The translations under genes were made by a program, and so were the position numbers. Positions 1-11,269 of a DNA stretch of 64,000 nt are shown in pieces; position 1 is the first letter of the stretch, and each line of letters begins with the position of its first letter. Source of the DNA: Ascaphus truei (taxonomy: Eukaryota > Chordata > Amphibia > Anura > Ascaphidae); the NCBI GenBank assembly GCA_036426205.1, contig CM071571.1, positions 112,733,676-112,797,675 of the forward strand, read 5' to 3'. Below the pieces are notes generated by a model, which was not told the DNA's origin, did no database searches, and worked only from the letters and a program-made list of their open reading frames with translations.

Positions 1-455
1 TCCTTCCACATCAGTTGCTCTGATGGCCTGAGCAAATGTTCGCCTAAGATAGTATGCCTTGAAGGAAGCAATAACCCCCTGGTCCATCGGCTGTATCAAT
101 GAGGTGGTGTTGGGGGTCATGAACCCCACCATAAGGTTTGGATGATGGTCATCCGGGTACACGGGATGGCCAGGAGCATTGTCCAAGAGCAGCAATGCTT
201 TAAAATCAAGGTTCTGGTTTATGCAATATAATTGCACAGCTGGGATAAATTGATGCTGGAACCAGTCCTCAAAAAGGCTCCCTGTTACCCATGCCTTACG
301 GTTGGACTTCCAAATCACTGGAAGTGTGCCCTTTGCATAACCCTTGAATGCCCTAGGGTTTTCTGCATGATAAACAAGCAAAGGTTTTATCTTGAAATCA
401 CCTGCAGCATTTGATCCAAGCAGAAGAGTCAGCCTGTCCTTTGCAACTTTAAAAC
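1..455 (-). pseudogene. Tigger/pogo DDE transposase, C-terminal catalytic part
   Basis: Reading the minus strand gives about 150 codons without a stop that look like the catalytic half of a pogo/Tigger transposase, a cut-and-paste enzyme working on its own terminal repeats in the nucleus. The hallmark LLLLDNAPGHP holds the second catalytic aspartate (codon 181-183). TPNTTSLIQPMDQGVI holds the third (codon 82-84), about 32 residues further on as in pogo enzymes. The frame runs off the left window edge. The N-terminal half lies at 5714-6290; the LTR element at 460-5709 splits the gene, with duplicated CAGG at 456-459 and 5710-5713. Family call is firm; the copy is dead. Confidence 0.9.
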
Positions 456-659
456 CAGGTGTAGCCCCCTGTAAACAGCTCAGGCTATACCTATCTTCCT
501 TCTACTGTGGTAAGTCCTGTTAAGATCAGGTGCCAGTAATCATTATGGGTTTTCCCCCTTCATAGCCCTAACCTGGGTGGTAGACGCAGGCCTGGACTCT
601 GCTGCAGGCGTGAGCCAGAGGGGAGGTTCTGCTGACACCATGAGGGGAGGGGCTAGCTC

Positions 660-667
660 TATATTTA
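660..667 (+). promoter_or_regulatory. TATA-like box in 5' LTR
   Basis: TATATTTA lies about 200 bp into the LTR and about 510 bp before the AATAAA signal. It is conserved in the 3' LTR. Position fits a U3/R promoter; function is inferred. Confidence 0.5.
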
Positions 668-1176
668 GCAGCCCATTCCGGTGAGTGAGTTGTTGTTCTT
701 CGTCCTTGTGTGCCGTGTTCCTCTCTTATTGATGGTTCTGCAGAGAGAGAGTAGCTTACGAAGAGTTCGAGCGAGTAGTGATGCCAAGAGTGTAGAGTGT
801 AGAGCCACGAATCCTGCGGAATGGTCCGAGGAGTATCAGGAGGCTACGGGCTCCCTGGCGCAGCATGCCGGCTGAGAGCGAGAGGAAACAAACTGACCAG
901 CGTCTATAAGTAGAGCTGATAGAATTATAGACTGGTGGACCAATGCCCTCACCTCAATGCCAGGGGTGATGGGGAGAGAATACAGGACCCACCTCGAGGC
1001 TAACCTCGGGGGTGGGCCACGGGGTACTGCAGCCCTAGCTCAGACCATCCTGTCAGCGGAGTGACTTGGAGGGAAGGAGAGGAGGAGGTCATGGGAGTTG
1101 AGCGGGTTGTACCTCGCTCGGGCGATTGTATTGTAGCTGCTGGAAGCCTTATCATTGGGATATCGTTGCTCTGTCA

Positions 1177-1182
1177 AATAAA
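1177..1182 (+). terminator. LTR polyadenylation signal AATAAA
   Basis: AATAAA inside the 5' LTR, with the matching copy at 5413-5418 in the 3' LTR where it would act on the element's own transcript. Confidence 0.6.
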
Positions 1183-1485
1183 GAGACTGTTCTGCACCCG
1201 TAAAAGACTGTGTGTGATTTGGAGAGTATAACCCTGGGACCTGAGGGGGTCTTCTATACCGGTCCTGTCCCATTACCCTGGGAGTATAGAAGATGGAGGC
1301 GCTGCACCACTAAGATCTCATGGAGGCTAGCACCCCAGAAGCCCAGTCCTGGCTCCCCCACAACACCGCAGGAAGCTCAGGCCCTCCTGTTCCTCACAGG
1401 TACGCACCACACCGCATGTAACCAGCCCCCATGCACCCCTCACACTCCCGTAGAGACTGGGGGGGGTGGGAAACAGGTTTACATT

Positions 1486-1503
1486 TGGAGGCGCTGCTGA
1501 GAT
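1486..1503 (+). other. Primer-binding site candidate, tRNA-Thr-like
   Basis: TGGAGGCGCTGCTGAGAT starts two bases after the 5' LTR. It resembles the complement of a vertebrate tRNA-Thr 3' end (TGGAGGC, then a C-rich step, then GCTGGGAT) with three differences by eye. The place is right for minus-strand priming; the tRNA assignment is from memory of the tRNA family and is provisional. Confidence 0.6.
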
Positions 1504-2399
1504 ATGGATATCTATCAGAACAGGACCGGCTTATAGCGAGGTGGAACAGACAGACTAAGATGCACTCTCCCGGCAAGTGATGTTAAGCAGGTAGCGTGAG
1601 GCAACTGGGGGGGGTCATAGCGGTATCCAATCCAGGGACCATGGCCCAGGGCCACGTTATGGTGGGGTGGATAGTTAGAGCTGATCAAGTCCCTTGAGGC
1701 GGGTAGCGTGAGTCACTGGGGGGGTCAGCCTGTTAACCCGACCAGGGACCATAGCCCAGGGCCCCGCTATAGCGGCCAAAAGCAGGAGACGCCCGTACCT
1801 AGAAAAGAGGTACCTTAGCTATCACCCGCACCACAGAGCACTTGCAAGTAGAAATGGGGAGTACAGTGCATAGGAGAGGAGGGGAGAAGTCCCGTTGAGC
1901 CTGGGGTACCAGTGGGTGACCAGTGGGTCACATACAGTATGAAGATGAAGAGTCCACTTTTGGAGGGAAAGCATGGTCTAGGTACGAGATGCCAGTTAGA
2001 CATGGAGAATAGGGCACAGGCACATTTGGAGGGAGTATCCAAGATGGCAGCCATCCCTACATGTGCTAAGCGGAGCAGGAGAGGCGAGCTAAAATTGCGG
2101 TTCCCGCCGAGCCTGGAGCAAGCACGTGAGATTTGCAAAAGGACTGTGAGACAGTTGTGGCGGGAGATGTGCAGGAGTCTGGCGCCAAACCCAGATTCCT
2201 TGCAGGAGGAGCTGAGTGGCGCGAAAGCCAAATGGCCACGTCATGCTGACAAGGAAACGACCCCGCCTCTGGATTCCACCAGAGGGAGGGGGTCCACCCA
2301 GAGCCAATCAGGAAGGTCCTCCCCGCGAAGGGAGGGACCGGAGACCTGAGCGAGGAGCGTAACTTTTGCCTGGCATTCAAGGAGCAAGGAGCTGGAAAC
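1504..2399 (+). other. Leader region of LTR element, unassigned
   Basis: About 900 bp between the primer site and the gag-like frames. It holds an open frame at 1912-2349 (145 codons) that resembles nothing I recognise and is probably not coding. Two G-rich repeats near 1600 and 1710 share a gcgtgag / ctgggggggtcag pattern and a catggcccagggcc-type block. Confidence 0.4.
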
Positions 2400-3347
2400 T
2401 TGTGTTGTCTTCCCTCTGAACAAATTATGTCAGAAATAAGCACCTCCATTCACCAAGTACCTGCAGGCCTACTGGTCGTGGCCGTAGCGGAGCATGAATA
2501 TGTTCGGTGCTTGTGTGTGCACTGCGGAGTACCCGGCGCGGTACCGAGTACCAAGGCCCGATGTGCCAAGTGTGGCACGTTTTACTTGTGGCCAACCGAG
2601 CCGCGGGATTTGTTCGGCACGCCACGGGGTGCCTCTCCAGGAACTTTGACGGAGGTGGCGGACGACCAAGAAAAGACTGCTCTGGGTCCCCGGTATACCT
2701 TATCGGGAGGAACCAAGGCTCAGCTAGTTATTGAACTAAGCAAGCTGGCCACCCAGATAAGCGCGACTGCAGTGGAGGTACACAAAAGAGGACATTTTGT
2801 GCCTATATCCACTGGTTGTATCGCTGAAGAACCAGGTGACTCCCCAGCAGAGGAACCGATAGTGATTTCGTCTTTGGAGGAGGAAGAGATGGGTGTAACA
2901 TCGGTGGCGATGCGCCTACCGGCGAACCACCACAAAGGCATCAAAAGAGAAGAGACAAGTCCGGGGACCATCTGACGGCGAACGCTGGTGCGGCCGGGAG
3001 CCCATACGAGTCCCACCGCCGTGGTGACTCCCAGTGCGACGGAGACCGAGACGATCCTAGCGGAGCCAGATGTCAGCAAAAAGCAGCGGAGTGGTAAGGA
3101 GACCCCACCACCCCCTTACTCCCACCAGGCACAGACCGCACTCACGGTGAACGAGAGAGAGAGGCTTGGGGCCTACTTGTTCAATCGTGTACCGGAGGTG
3201 CCACCGCTGCCCCCGCCGGTCCTCGACGCACGGCCAGTGCGTGACCCCGGGCGGATGGGAGCTCTGCAGGCGACTCAGATAATCTCAGTCCCGGTTCCAC
3301 TGAGAGAAAGACCAGTCTTAGGGGAGTGTTCTCCTCTCAGAGCATAG
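2400..3347 (+). pseudogene. Gag-like frame with zinc-ribbon-like cysteines and PPPY late motif
   Basis: One frame runs from 2400 to 3347 with a single TGA at 2973-2975. The first part has two CxxC pairs (Cys39/Cys42 and Cys55/Cys58 counted from 2400) resembling a small zinc ribbon, then an acidic serine-rich stretch. The second part is proline-rich and contains PPPPY at 3105-3119. PPxY is a classic retroviral late-budding motif that recruits NEDD4-type ubiquitin ligases, and here it is the best hint of a Gag-type product. No capsid or zinc-knuckle signature is recognisable. The stop and the downstream frame change mean this copy is broken. Family is uncertain. Confidence 0.5.
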
Positions 3348-3958
3348 ACGGCGCCATTGCCCTGGCTATTCTACGGAGTCGAGGTCCCGCCCGAGAGACC
3401 CAAAGCCTGAGGGGGAGTGCCGCTAAGAAAAAGTTCATTGGGCGGGGTGTTACCTGTTTGCTGCACAATGTTTTGGATGTTTCTCCTACCCCAGCCCTTA
3501 GCCCCCCTGCCCCGGCCACTGCCCCTGCCCCGTCACGAGTGGTGCCACCGGGACCTACCAGGGATAAATTATGTAAAAACCCCAAATACTCCAAGGACTT
3601 GCGGGATTGGGAACTGAGTGATGAGGGATCTGAAGGGGAGATACCGTATTCAAGCGTTATACCTGTACCTAACCTTGTACCGTTTTGTCCTACAGCTAGA
3701 GGGAAAGCCCGTGGGTCACCTACTCCAGCAGAGGCTGGGTCCTCCCGACCCGTGGTGCATAAGATGAATCCTACCCGGTACATAAATGCCAAGGGAAGGA
3801 GAGATTGCTCACGATCTACTGATGCGGGTACGTCTGGTGTATCATCACAGGTAGAGTCGGATGTAGAGCGCACTAGTCAGGCCGCTGCTTACGAACACCG
3901 CGATAAATGGTGTTCGCCTTTGTTCACTGGGTACCACGAAGGGATGGATCGTACGTGA
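3326..3958 (+). pseudogene. Gag-like frame, second segment
   Basis: A 210-codon open frame overlapping the previous one by 22 bp in the -1 phase. It begins with a basic patch, then an Ala/Pro-rich linker, then a Ser/Thr-rich region with DxSDEGSEGE-like acidic residues. It reads like the disordered part of a Gag-like polyprotein. The overlap may be decay or a frameshift site; I see no clear slippery heptamer. No known domain recognised. Confidence 0.4.
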
Positions 3959-4097
3959 TTCTTATTGATTAAGAACGATGTGGTAGACCATTGGTGGGCG
4001 GCTGGTTCTTTCACTCCGAAGGAGATGGGGGATGAGTTAGATTATTGATTGAGGGAGATACAGCAGAAACGTATATGTACCTCAAGGACCCAGTATA

Positions 4098-4403
4098 TTG
4101 TATGACGAAGTAGCCCCCGAGGAGCCATTGTTTTGGGTGCTGCCAAGCAGGGCAGGGCATCGTATGCTTACCAAGCTCAGTCGAGCTGACCGGGCCATAG
4201 TCGCTAGGTACCGTCAGTCACACGGTTATGAATATCCCTATGTGCCGGAGCCCATCATGAGAGAGGTTGAGGATAACCGAGACAGTTGGCTTAGGGAGGC
4301 AGTTCAAGAGTACCTATGGATCGAGTACGGTCGGGCGGGGTATCACAATGAAGATAAGATTAGTGAGCTAGTGCGTATATGGAGCATCGGCAGGTGTATT
4401 TAA
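4098..4403 (+). pseudogene. Gag-like frame, third segment
   Basis: A 101-codon frame rich in Arg, Glu and Tyr with predicted helix-forming stretches (LTKLSRADRAIVARYRQ; MREVEDNRDSWLREAVQEYL). It sits between the second gag-like segment and the 3' LTR. It could be a capsid-like helical piece of the same polyprotein, separated by frame changes. No reverse transcriptase, protease or integrase motif occurs anywhere between the LTRs, so the element depends on enzymes from elsewhere. Confidence 0.35.
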
Positions 4404-4678
4404 ATGCATGGTGTCACATACAGGCCTGAGCATGGGCCGGTTCAGTCGTTCGCTGTGATTGTCACTGACCACAATGGGCGACGGGTAAGGAAGCCTGATC
4501 CATGGCACTATCTGTAGGGTTCTCCATGTTGGGAGTACCCGGATTGTACTTACAATTACTACCTCATTATGCATGTATTATGATTGTTATGTGTGCTGTT
4601 TCCCAGGTGGTTCATCGCAGGATGGTACTGCTAAAGATAGGTCCAAGTGGGGACCATTGGATTCCACCGTAGGGAGAG

Positions 4679-5709
4679 TGTAGCCCCCTGTAAACAGCTC
4701 AGGCTATACCTATCTTCCTTCTACTGCGGTAAGTCCTGTTAAGATAAGGCGCCAGTGATCATTATGGGTTTTCCCCCTTCATAGCCCTAACCTGGGTGGT
4801 AGACGCAGGCCTGGACTCTGCTGAAGGCGTGAGCCAGAGGGGAGGTTCTGCTGACACCATGAGGGGAGGGGCTAGCTCTATATTTAGCAGCCCACTCCGG
4901 TGAGTGAGTTGTTGTTCTTCGTCCTTGCTGTGTGCCTTGTTCCTCTCTTGTTGATGGTTCTTCAGAGAGAGAGTAGCTTACGAAGAGTTCGAGCGAGTAG
5001 TGATGCCAAGAGTGTAGAGCTGCTGAGTATTAGGCCGTGAGCCACGAATCCTGCGGAACGGTCCAAGGAGTATCAGGAGGCTACGGGCTCCCCAGCGCAG
5101 CATGCCGTTGAGAGCGAGAGGAACCAAACTGACCAGCGTCTATAAGTAGAGCTGATAGAATTATAGACTGGTGGACCAATGCCCTCACCCCGATGCCAGG
5201 GGTGATGGAGAGAGAATACAGGACCCACCTTGAGGCTAATCTCGGGGGTGGGCCACGGGATATTGCAGCCCTAGCTCAGACCATCCTGTCAGCGGAGTGA
5301 CTTGGAGGGAAGGAGAGGAGGAGGTCGTGGGAGTTGAGCGGGTTGTACCTCGCTCGGGCGATTGTATTGTGGCTGCTGGAAGCCTTATCGTTGGGATATT
5401 GTTGCTCTGTCAAATAAAGAGACTGTTCTGCACCCGTAAAAGACTGTGAGAGTATAACCCTGGGACCTGAGGGGTTCTTCTATACCGGTGCTGTCCCATA
5501 ACCCTGGGAGTATTGAAGATGGAGGCGCTGCACCACTAAGATATCATAGAGGCTATCACCCCAGAAGCCCGGTCCTGGCTCCCCCACAATACCGCAGGAA
5601 GCTCAGGCCCTCCTGTTCCTCACAGGTACGCACCACACCGCATGTAACCAGCCCCCATGCACCCCTCATACTCCCGTAGAGACTGGGGGTGGGGGGGAAC
5701 AGGGTTACA
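4679..5709 (+). repeat. 3' LTR of ERV-like LTR element
   Basis: A 1031-bp copy of the 5' LTR ending GGTTACA, followed by the TSD CAGG at 5710-5713. A short purine tract AGGGAGAG at 4671-4678 directly precedes it and could serve as the plus-strand primer. Differences from the 5' LTR include several small indels, so the insertion is not very recent. Confidence 0.93.
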
Positions 5710-5713
5710 CAGG

Positions 5714-6290
5714 CATGTAGCTTCTACTGGGCATTTTCTTCCAGTAGAGCCCAGTCTATCAACATTGAACACTTGACGTGCGCAATAGCCACCATCCTCT
5801 ATAATTTTGGTCAATGTAACAGGGAAGGTTTTAGCTGCCTCTTCATCAGCACTAGCAGCTTCACCAGTCACTTTAATGTTATGCAAGTTTGCCCTCTCTT
5901 TAAACCGCATAAACCAGCCCTTACTTGCAGTGAATGTTTCCTCAGTGGTCCCTTCTCCATGCTGGTACTTAATGTCCTCATAAAGACTCAAAGCCTTCGC
6001 CTGAATTAAGGCTAAACTAATAGGCACATGATGCTGGGATTGATCTTCAAGCCATATGATGAGGAGTTTTTCTACCTCAGCAATATGCCCAACACGTTGC
6101 CTTATTGTTGTACCTTGCATAGGTGTGCTGAGCCCTTGATCTGTTCCAAGATTCTTGCCTTATCTTTTATTATTGTCACAATGTTGTGCGAGGTATATCC
6201 AAGGCACGTCCAATTTCTGTGTTCATCTCTCCTTTCTCAGAGCGCTTTATTATGTTTTGTTTGGTCTCCAAAGTAATAGATTTTCAAATC
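5714..6290 (-). pseudogene. Tigger/pogo transposase, N-terminal part
   Basis: Minus-strand reading gives a psq-type helix-turn-helix (IIKRSEKGEMNTEIGRALDI, about 6195-6265), then a CENP-B-like DNA-binding region (ALIQAKALSLYEDIKYQHGE, WFMRFKERANLHNIKVTGEA), then FNVD with the first catalytic aspartate (codon 5758-5760). A one-base loss just after FNVD shifts the frame: the expected GLYWKKMP segment is readable in the next frame. Further stops and frame changes occur near 6130-6170. It joins to the part at 1-455 once the LTR insertion is removed. Confidence 0.85.
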
Positions 6291-7320
6291 CTTTTTGGAG
6301 TAACAGCACTTTGCTTTATGCTTTTATCAGATATGGTTTAGGGCCTAAAATACACCACTAAACCTTCACACAGACTGTTTAGAATGATTTCCCTAACCTG
6401 CAGCCTTCTGATTGGGCAATTGTATCAATTTTGTAAAGCGTCGTAAGAGCGTCGGATAAGCCATTTGGGCATTGTAAAACGGGCCATAGGGATGCATTGA
6501 CTAGCGTCGGATAAGCCGTTCGTCGTAAAATGAAGACCGCCTGTTGTGAACACTTTAAAATTAAATTTATTAAGGTAGCGTCTACCAACTTTAAAAGAAT
6601 AGATCTGTACTGTACTGTACATCACATAATCAGGTAAATCACAATATGCACTATAATAAGGTTCATTTGCCATGAACTACTGTACTGTATCCATCATAAA
6701 TACTACTAAGAATAATTTTGGCTGTCTGATCTTTTGTCCTTTTTTTATGTTTTTTGTGTTTCCTTTTGGGGTCTCTTTGTCTGTGGTTTTCTGGGGTGGG
6801 TCAGGCTTTTTCTTCCCCTTTTTGTTTGACATCCAATATATATATACTATATACGGTATGGTTTATACCTTATTTTTATACTTGTTTTTTTTTGTGGTGA
6901 TTTTGAAGTTGCTATCCTTGCTAGATCGTTAGCTAAATTGCACTTGTTTATGATCTTTTAATATATTATATACTGTATAAGTAATTGCTTGTATATATGA
7001 GGAATTTAGCCTGTTTTATCTGGTTAGATGTTCACTTCACATTTTGGTGGGTTTTGCAGCTTGAGAAATCTGCATGGCGTCTCATGCTTTCTCACGATTG
7101 TGATTGTTACCATGCAGACTTTATGCTACTGTATGTCTGCCTCAGGATATTGGAGAGGACTCTTTGTTGATCCATTGCCTTGATATGGACACAAGACACC
7201 ATTATGATGTTCCGTCATGACGTCACATGCGGGGGGGGGGGGGTTTCAACACATTGGAGAACCGCATGCATGGGGCAGTATTTGCTGGAAGGTACCTCGG
7301 GGGTAATGAGGTATATTTTG
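6291..7320. other. Tigger flank and AT-rich DNA
   Basis: Until about 6690 this is probably the noncoding terminal part of the Tigger element: a tcggataagcc-type phrase occurs twice (6450, 6505) and short gtactgtac repeats lie at 6607-6690. From there to 7320 it is AT-rich with TATA runs and a G13-type homopolymer near 7231. No gene recognised. Confidence 0.4.
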
Positions 7321-7323
7321 TAA

Positions 7324-7402
7324 GGTATATATATAATGCCTGTTTCTTTAACTGTATTGCCTTCACTTTGATAATGTTGCATGGATCAACCGAAACATCG
7401 AG
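7324..7402 (+). promoter_or_regulatory. TATA box plus degenerate hammerhead-like motif (site F)
   Basis: TATATATATAA at 7326-7336 is followed 30-odd bases later by TTGATAA (7368-7374), GTTG/CAAC hairpin (7376-7379, 7387-7390) and GAAAC (7392-7396). This matches the layout of the better sites at 15711, 22913, 32392, 42471 and 63706 but the core has two changes and one extra C. Listed as a probable decayed member. Confidence 0.35.
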
Positions 7403-7770
7403 TTATGGCAAGTAAATTTATTTGCATAAGTCTGTTTGTGTCCTCCTCTTGCTACCTTTATCTACAGTATATCAAGCTTTATTGGACCGACCAGGAAGGT
7501 CCTTTGGAGCATTGGCCATTGTTTACACTGGCGACACACTTTATTCGAGCTCGGCTAGTCCCACGAATTCGGGTATACCCGGGTGTATTGAGGTTTGTGA
7601 CTGTTTTCTGCCCGAGTGCATTGGGTTATTTTCCAGGCAGGGATTGAAGCATTTTATTCCCGCTGGCTGCAATACTGCACAGTATATATATATATACTGC
7701 ATTACAATTCATGAATTTATGCCATCTGGTAGACACGCGAAGCATTGCAGCCTATTAAATCCTAATCATT
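7403..7770. other. Noncoding repeat-like DNA
   Basis: Contains a TATA run at 7684-7698 and mixed composition. No coding or family match recognised. It separates site F from the duplicated ORF1 segment. Confidence 0.3.
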
Positions 7771-8010
7771 TGAACGATCCCGCCTTACTGAACGGTCTCG
7801 CCTTGGGGAACGTTCCCATCTATAGCTACGGTCATCTCTGGTATACCTGTTATCTCTGTTATATGAATAATGGTCGCCTCCTCCCCTGCTATAGTAATTG
7901 GGATATCTTCTTTCTGTCCCCCCTGTGTGATCTTTATCATACCTTGAGGAACCCCCTTTTTTGTAGGTGTTCGCGGGATATTTCTCCCTCCGTCTATCTT
8001 CATGCTGATA
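7771..8010 (-). repeat. Inverted, apparently identical copy of PLE ORF1 arginine/serine segment
   Basis: The reverse complement matches 11857-12102 base for base as far as I can check by eye, giving the same 76-residue off-frame translation. The other left-arm copy of this segment (about 10170-10430) is full of indels. So one window carries three copies of this stretch, two of them nearly perfect. Confidence 0.8.
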
Positions 8011-8030
8011 CCCATTGCTTGTATGTCTCT
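8011..8030. repeat. 20-bp direct repeat, left candidate TSD of PLE complex
   Basis: CCCATTGCTTGTATGTCTCT occurs here and again at 16423-16442, bracketing the inverted copy, the intact PLE and its 3' region. A target-primed insertion would leave such a repeat. It could also be chance homology between repeats. Confidence 0.5.
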
Positions 8031-8075
8031 ATATCTTTAAAAGGGTTCCGGATTAACAAATCTCATTTCCTCTCC

Positions 8076-10997
8076 GGTCCCGCTGGCACTAATTTGTTTT
8101 AATGTCCCCGCCCTTCTGAGATAACCACGGTGTTTCTGGCAGATAGTCTTTAACAGTGTATCTTGCACAGCACGTGCCAATGTTTCATTAAAATCTTTTT
8201 AATATTGTGGGCCCGTTGTATATCTGGTTATGAATGGAACGATGTATTGGTGGTTGTCTCTTTTTGCTTGGGTACCATCAGTTCTTCTTTATTTAAATTC
8301 AGAGCTCTCATAGGTGCTTCTGCAATTAAATCCTTTTAACTGCCTTTCTTCGAATCTGGTTCCAGGACCTCCTGCTTGTTCTCTAATATCTCAACCTCTG
8401 AGCAGTTCCGTCTAATTCGTCTGAATTGTCCGAACGGATATTCTTTAGCCATTTTTGATGGTGGCAACTGCTGTTTATAAAAAGTTATTAGCATCAACTT
8501 CTTGAAATAGGTCTGGTTTTGAGAATATTCTTCTCATGTAGATGGTTGAGGTCAAGGAAGTTGATGCTCTCTGTACGCACTTCTGTTGAAACTCAGATTA
8601 ACATCATTGTTATTAATATGTCAAGAAGATTTTAAGATTTCCCTCCTTCCCCTGCCAATATAGCACATCATCGATGTATCTCTTCCAGAGGACCAGGTTT
8701 GCTCCGTATGGGTTTTCCGACCAGATGTTGGTCTCTTCCCAATGGCCATGAAGGTGTTGGCATAGCTTGGAGCAAACCTGGTCCCCATAGCGTTCCCGCC
8801 TTTTTGCAAGAACAGGACCCATCAAACCAAAATAGGTTATGAGACAGAATAAACTTATTCCATCTAGTAGAAACATTTTTGTTCCTGTGGGACTGATTTC
8901 TTCTCCAGCGCAATGCCACCCGCTGCACACCATCCTCTCCGATTGTATGTGTACAAAACGTCACATCACAGGTCACTAATATGTGTCTTTCTTGCCACTT
9001 ATTGTGATAGTATGTTTGGACTTCTAAAGTGCCTTTAGATAGGCTTTTGCGCTAGTCGCGTACTTCTGTATATTATGTCAACATATTCAGAGAAGTTCTG
9101 TGTCAGAGACCCGATACCCGATTATAATGGGTCTACCTGTGGTCTCTGACGGTTTTTGTGGTATCTTGGTAAAAGTGTGAACACTGGTTTTACTGGTCAG
9201 ATTTTGAAAAGATAGTTGAACTCCTTTTCACACCCAAGATCCCTACGTCCCTTGCTTCACCTCAAAATCTGTTTAGTTCTCCTGGTATGCCTTTGAAGAT
9301 CTTGTGGTCAACCTCTCGTAGGTTGTCTCATCACCTAGAATACGGAGACACTCAAAGAGTAATAACTGTGTCCATAATACGACACCACCCCCTTTGTCTG
9401 CTGATTTAAATTGTAATGCTCGTGTCTTCGCTGAGTGTTTTTAGAGCTTGCTTTTCCTCCTTTGTTAAATTTTCTCTTGCTTACCCTTTTGGATGCAAGT
9501 TTTTTCAAAATCGTCCATAACAATTTGTTAACACCTCCGATATTGCCCTTTGCAATGGGCTGGATAGAAGTTCGATTTATTCTTAAGTTAGAGTGTATGA
9601 ACACATCCTTGGGGGTAGCTACAATTTCTGATTCCTTCGTTGATTGATCTTGGCTACACCCCTGGGGTACTTTTATTTATAAAAAATCTTTTTATCGTTA
9701 ATTGCCGTAAATATTTTTGTTGCCTCGATAAAAAGTCGAAGCCACTAGGCCCCCGTGTAGCGGCAAAATTAAGTCCCCTTCGCGAGTACCTGGTGTTGCA
9801 CTTTGTCTATGTTTTTAACTTAATGTAAAAACACCTTTTAGCGTCTGCTTTCTTGCTCCCTACATTTCTCTTTCCTTTCTCTCTTCCCTCTCTGTCTCTT
9901 TTCCTTCCTTCTTCCCTTCCGGTTGTCTTCGGTACCCGCCGTTGTCGTCCAGGCAGAGAAGACCTGTTTTTTATCTCCACTGTTCCCCTGTGGTGCCTGT
10001 TCTAAAAAGAAAACCCCACTCTGGGGCCCTTCTGTGCTTTCCCAATAGGGTGTACTCTGGGTTCCTCATATTTGGTTCTCATTTCCCTGTGATCTCTTTT
10101 TCTTCTCTCCTATTCTCAACTTTCCCTCGACAGTACTCTCTGAACGTCTTGGTGATCTTTCTTCTCTCTCTCGGTGAACGATCCCGCCTTACTGCCCGGC
10201 CTGCGCCGGGGAACGTTCCCATCTATAGCTAGCTACGTCCTCTGGTATACCTGTTATCCTCTGTTATATGAATAATGTCGCCTCCTCCCCTGCTATAGTA
10301 ATTGGGTATCTTCTTTCTGTCCCCCCTGTGATCTTTTATCATACCTTGAGGAACCCCCTTTGTTTGTAGGTTTCTGCGGATATTTTCTCCCTCGTCTATC
10401 TTCATGGCTGATACCTAGACGTGGGTTTTTTATCATACATTCCCGCTACTATCTCCTGTTATGTCTTTTCTAGGTTTATAGTTGACAGGTTTGGCGGGAC
10501 TTGTGTTAGTAATCTAGGTGTTTAGGGGGTACTTTTTTGTCTCTACCTACGTTGAGTTACTTCTATCCCTCTATTCGGTCGTCCCTTGTCTCGATTTATC
10601 CCATTTTCCTTTGCTTTCCCTCCTTGTAATCCTCCTCGTCCCTTGCAAATTTTTTTATTTTTATTTATAAGGACACTTCTTTCTAATGAATCCAATTCTG
10701 CGAGAGAGTTTACTATTCAGGTATAAGGCTGGACAATTCATAAGGGGCTCCAAACGGCCCTTAATCTGATTTTTTCTTGTCAACCTTTCCAGAGTTAACT
10801 CATGATGGGAATGAGCACATTCATTACTCTATACTGCAAGTGTCTTGTATTTTCTCCACATGCAGGCATACCTATTTTCTTTCTGGTATTCAAATGAGGA
10901 AGGTTTAAGAGACCTCTGAACCTCTACGGGATCCTTGCAACCTTAACTATCTTTCTAGATATGTTAATCCAGAAGATACGTACTTCTTTTTCATTTT
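8076..10997 (-). pseudogene. Degraded inverted copy of PLE ORF1-ORF2
   Basis: The reverse complement follows the intact element from about 14190 back to 11268: GIY-YIG upstream region, RT motifs, the ORF1 arginine/serine block and the ORF1 start. Left 8690-8830 matches 13460-13600 (RT motifs B and C). Left 9400-9700 matches 12550-12860. Left 10900-10997 matches 11268-11340. Many one- and two-base indels break every frame. Together with the intact copy it makes an inverted repeat with arms of about 2.9 kb around a 270-bp spacer. Confidence 0.85.
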
Positions 10998-11267
10998 TAT
11001 TTAATTTTCTTTTAATTTCTCGAATTCAGCTTAACAATGTCAAGGTTATTGCCATTTCTTCTTTGACGCTTAATTTACTCTCTAATATCATTAGATCTCA
11101 TTGCCCTTTTTCGAACATTACGAACACACTTGGTGTAATGACATTGGTTGTCTGTCACATATATAGTCATGTGAGCTCAGGTCTGCTGGCTCATAGACTA
11201 AGGACATTTCTCTAAATTAAGCCATTGTGATATGCTGGTTTGTGACATGACTATATTCAAAGTCCTC
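10998..11267. other. Spacer between inverted PLE arms
   Basis: About 270 bp not shared between the arms. It contains a short internal inverted repeat (CACATATATAGTCATGTG near 11157 against TGTGACATGACTATAT near 11241). It may be the 5' untranslated region of the intact copy. Confidence 0.4.
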
Positions 11268-11269
11268 TA

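Larger units (their letters stand above)
460..1483 (+). repeat. 5' LTR of ERV-like LTR element
   Basis: A 1024-bp block beginning TGTAGCCCCCTG and ending GGTTTACA, repeated at 4679-5709 with scattered substitutions and small indels. It is bounded by TG...CA, carries a TATA-like box and an AATAAA signal, and is followed after 2 nt by a primer-binding-site candidate. The 4-bp TSD CAGG (456-459, 5710-5713) proves the element inserted as a unit into the Tigger gene. LTR length and 4-bp TSD resemble vertebrate retrovirus-like elements more than Ty3/Gypsy, but without pol the class is an inference. Confidence 0.93.

Noticed and set aside
1815..2449. Several overlapping frames on both strands near 2 kb
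   Set aside because: Shadow frames in the leader of the LTR element; no domain and no agreement with the gag-like frame downstream.
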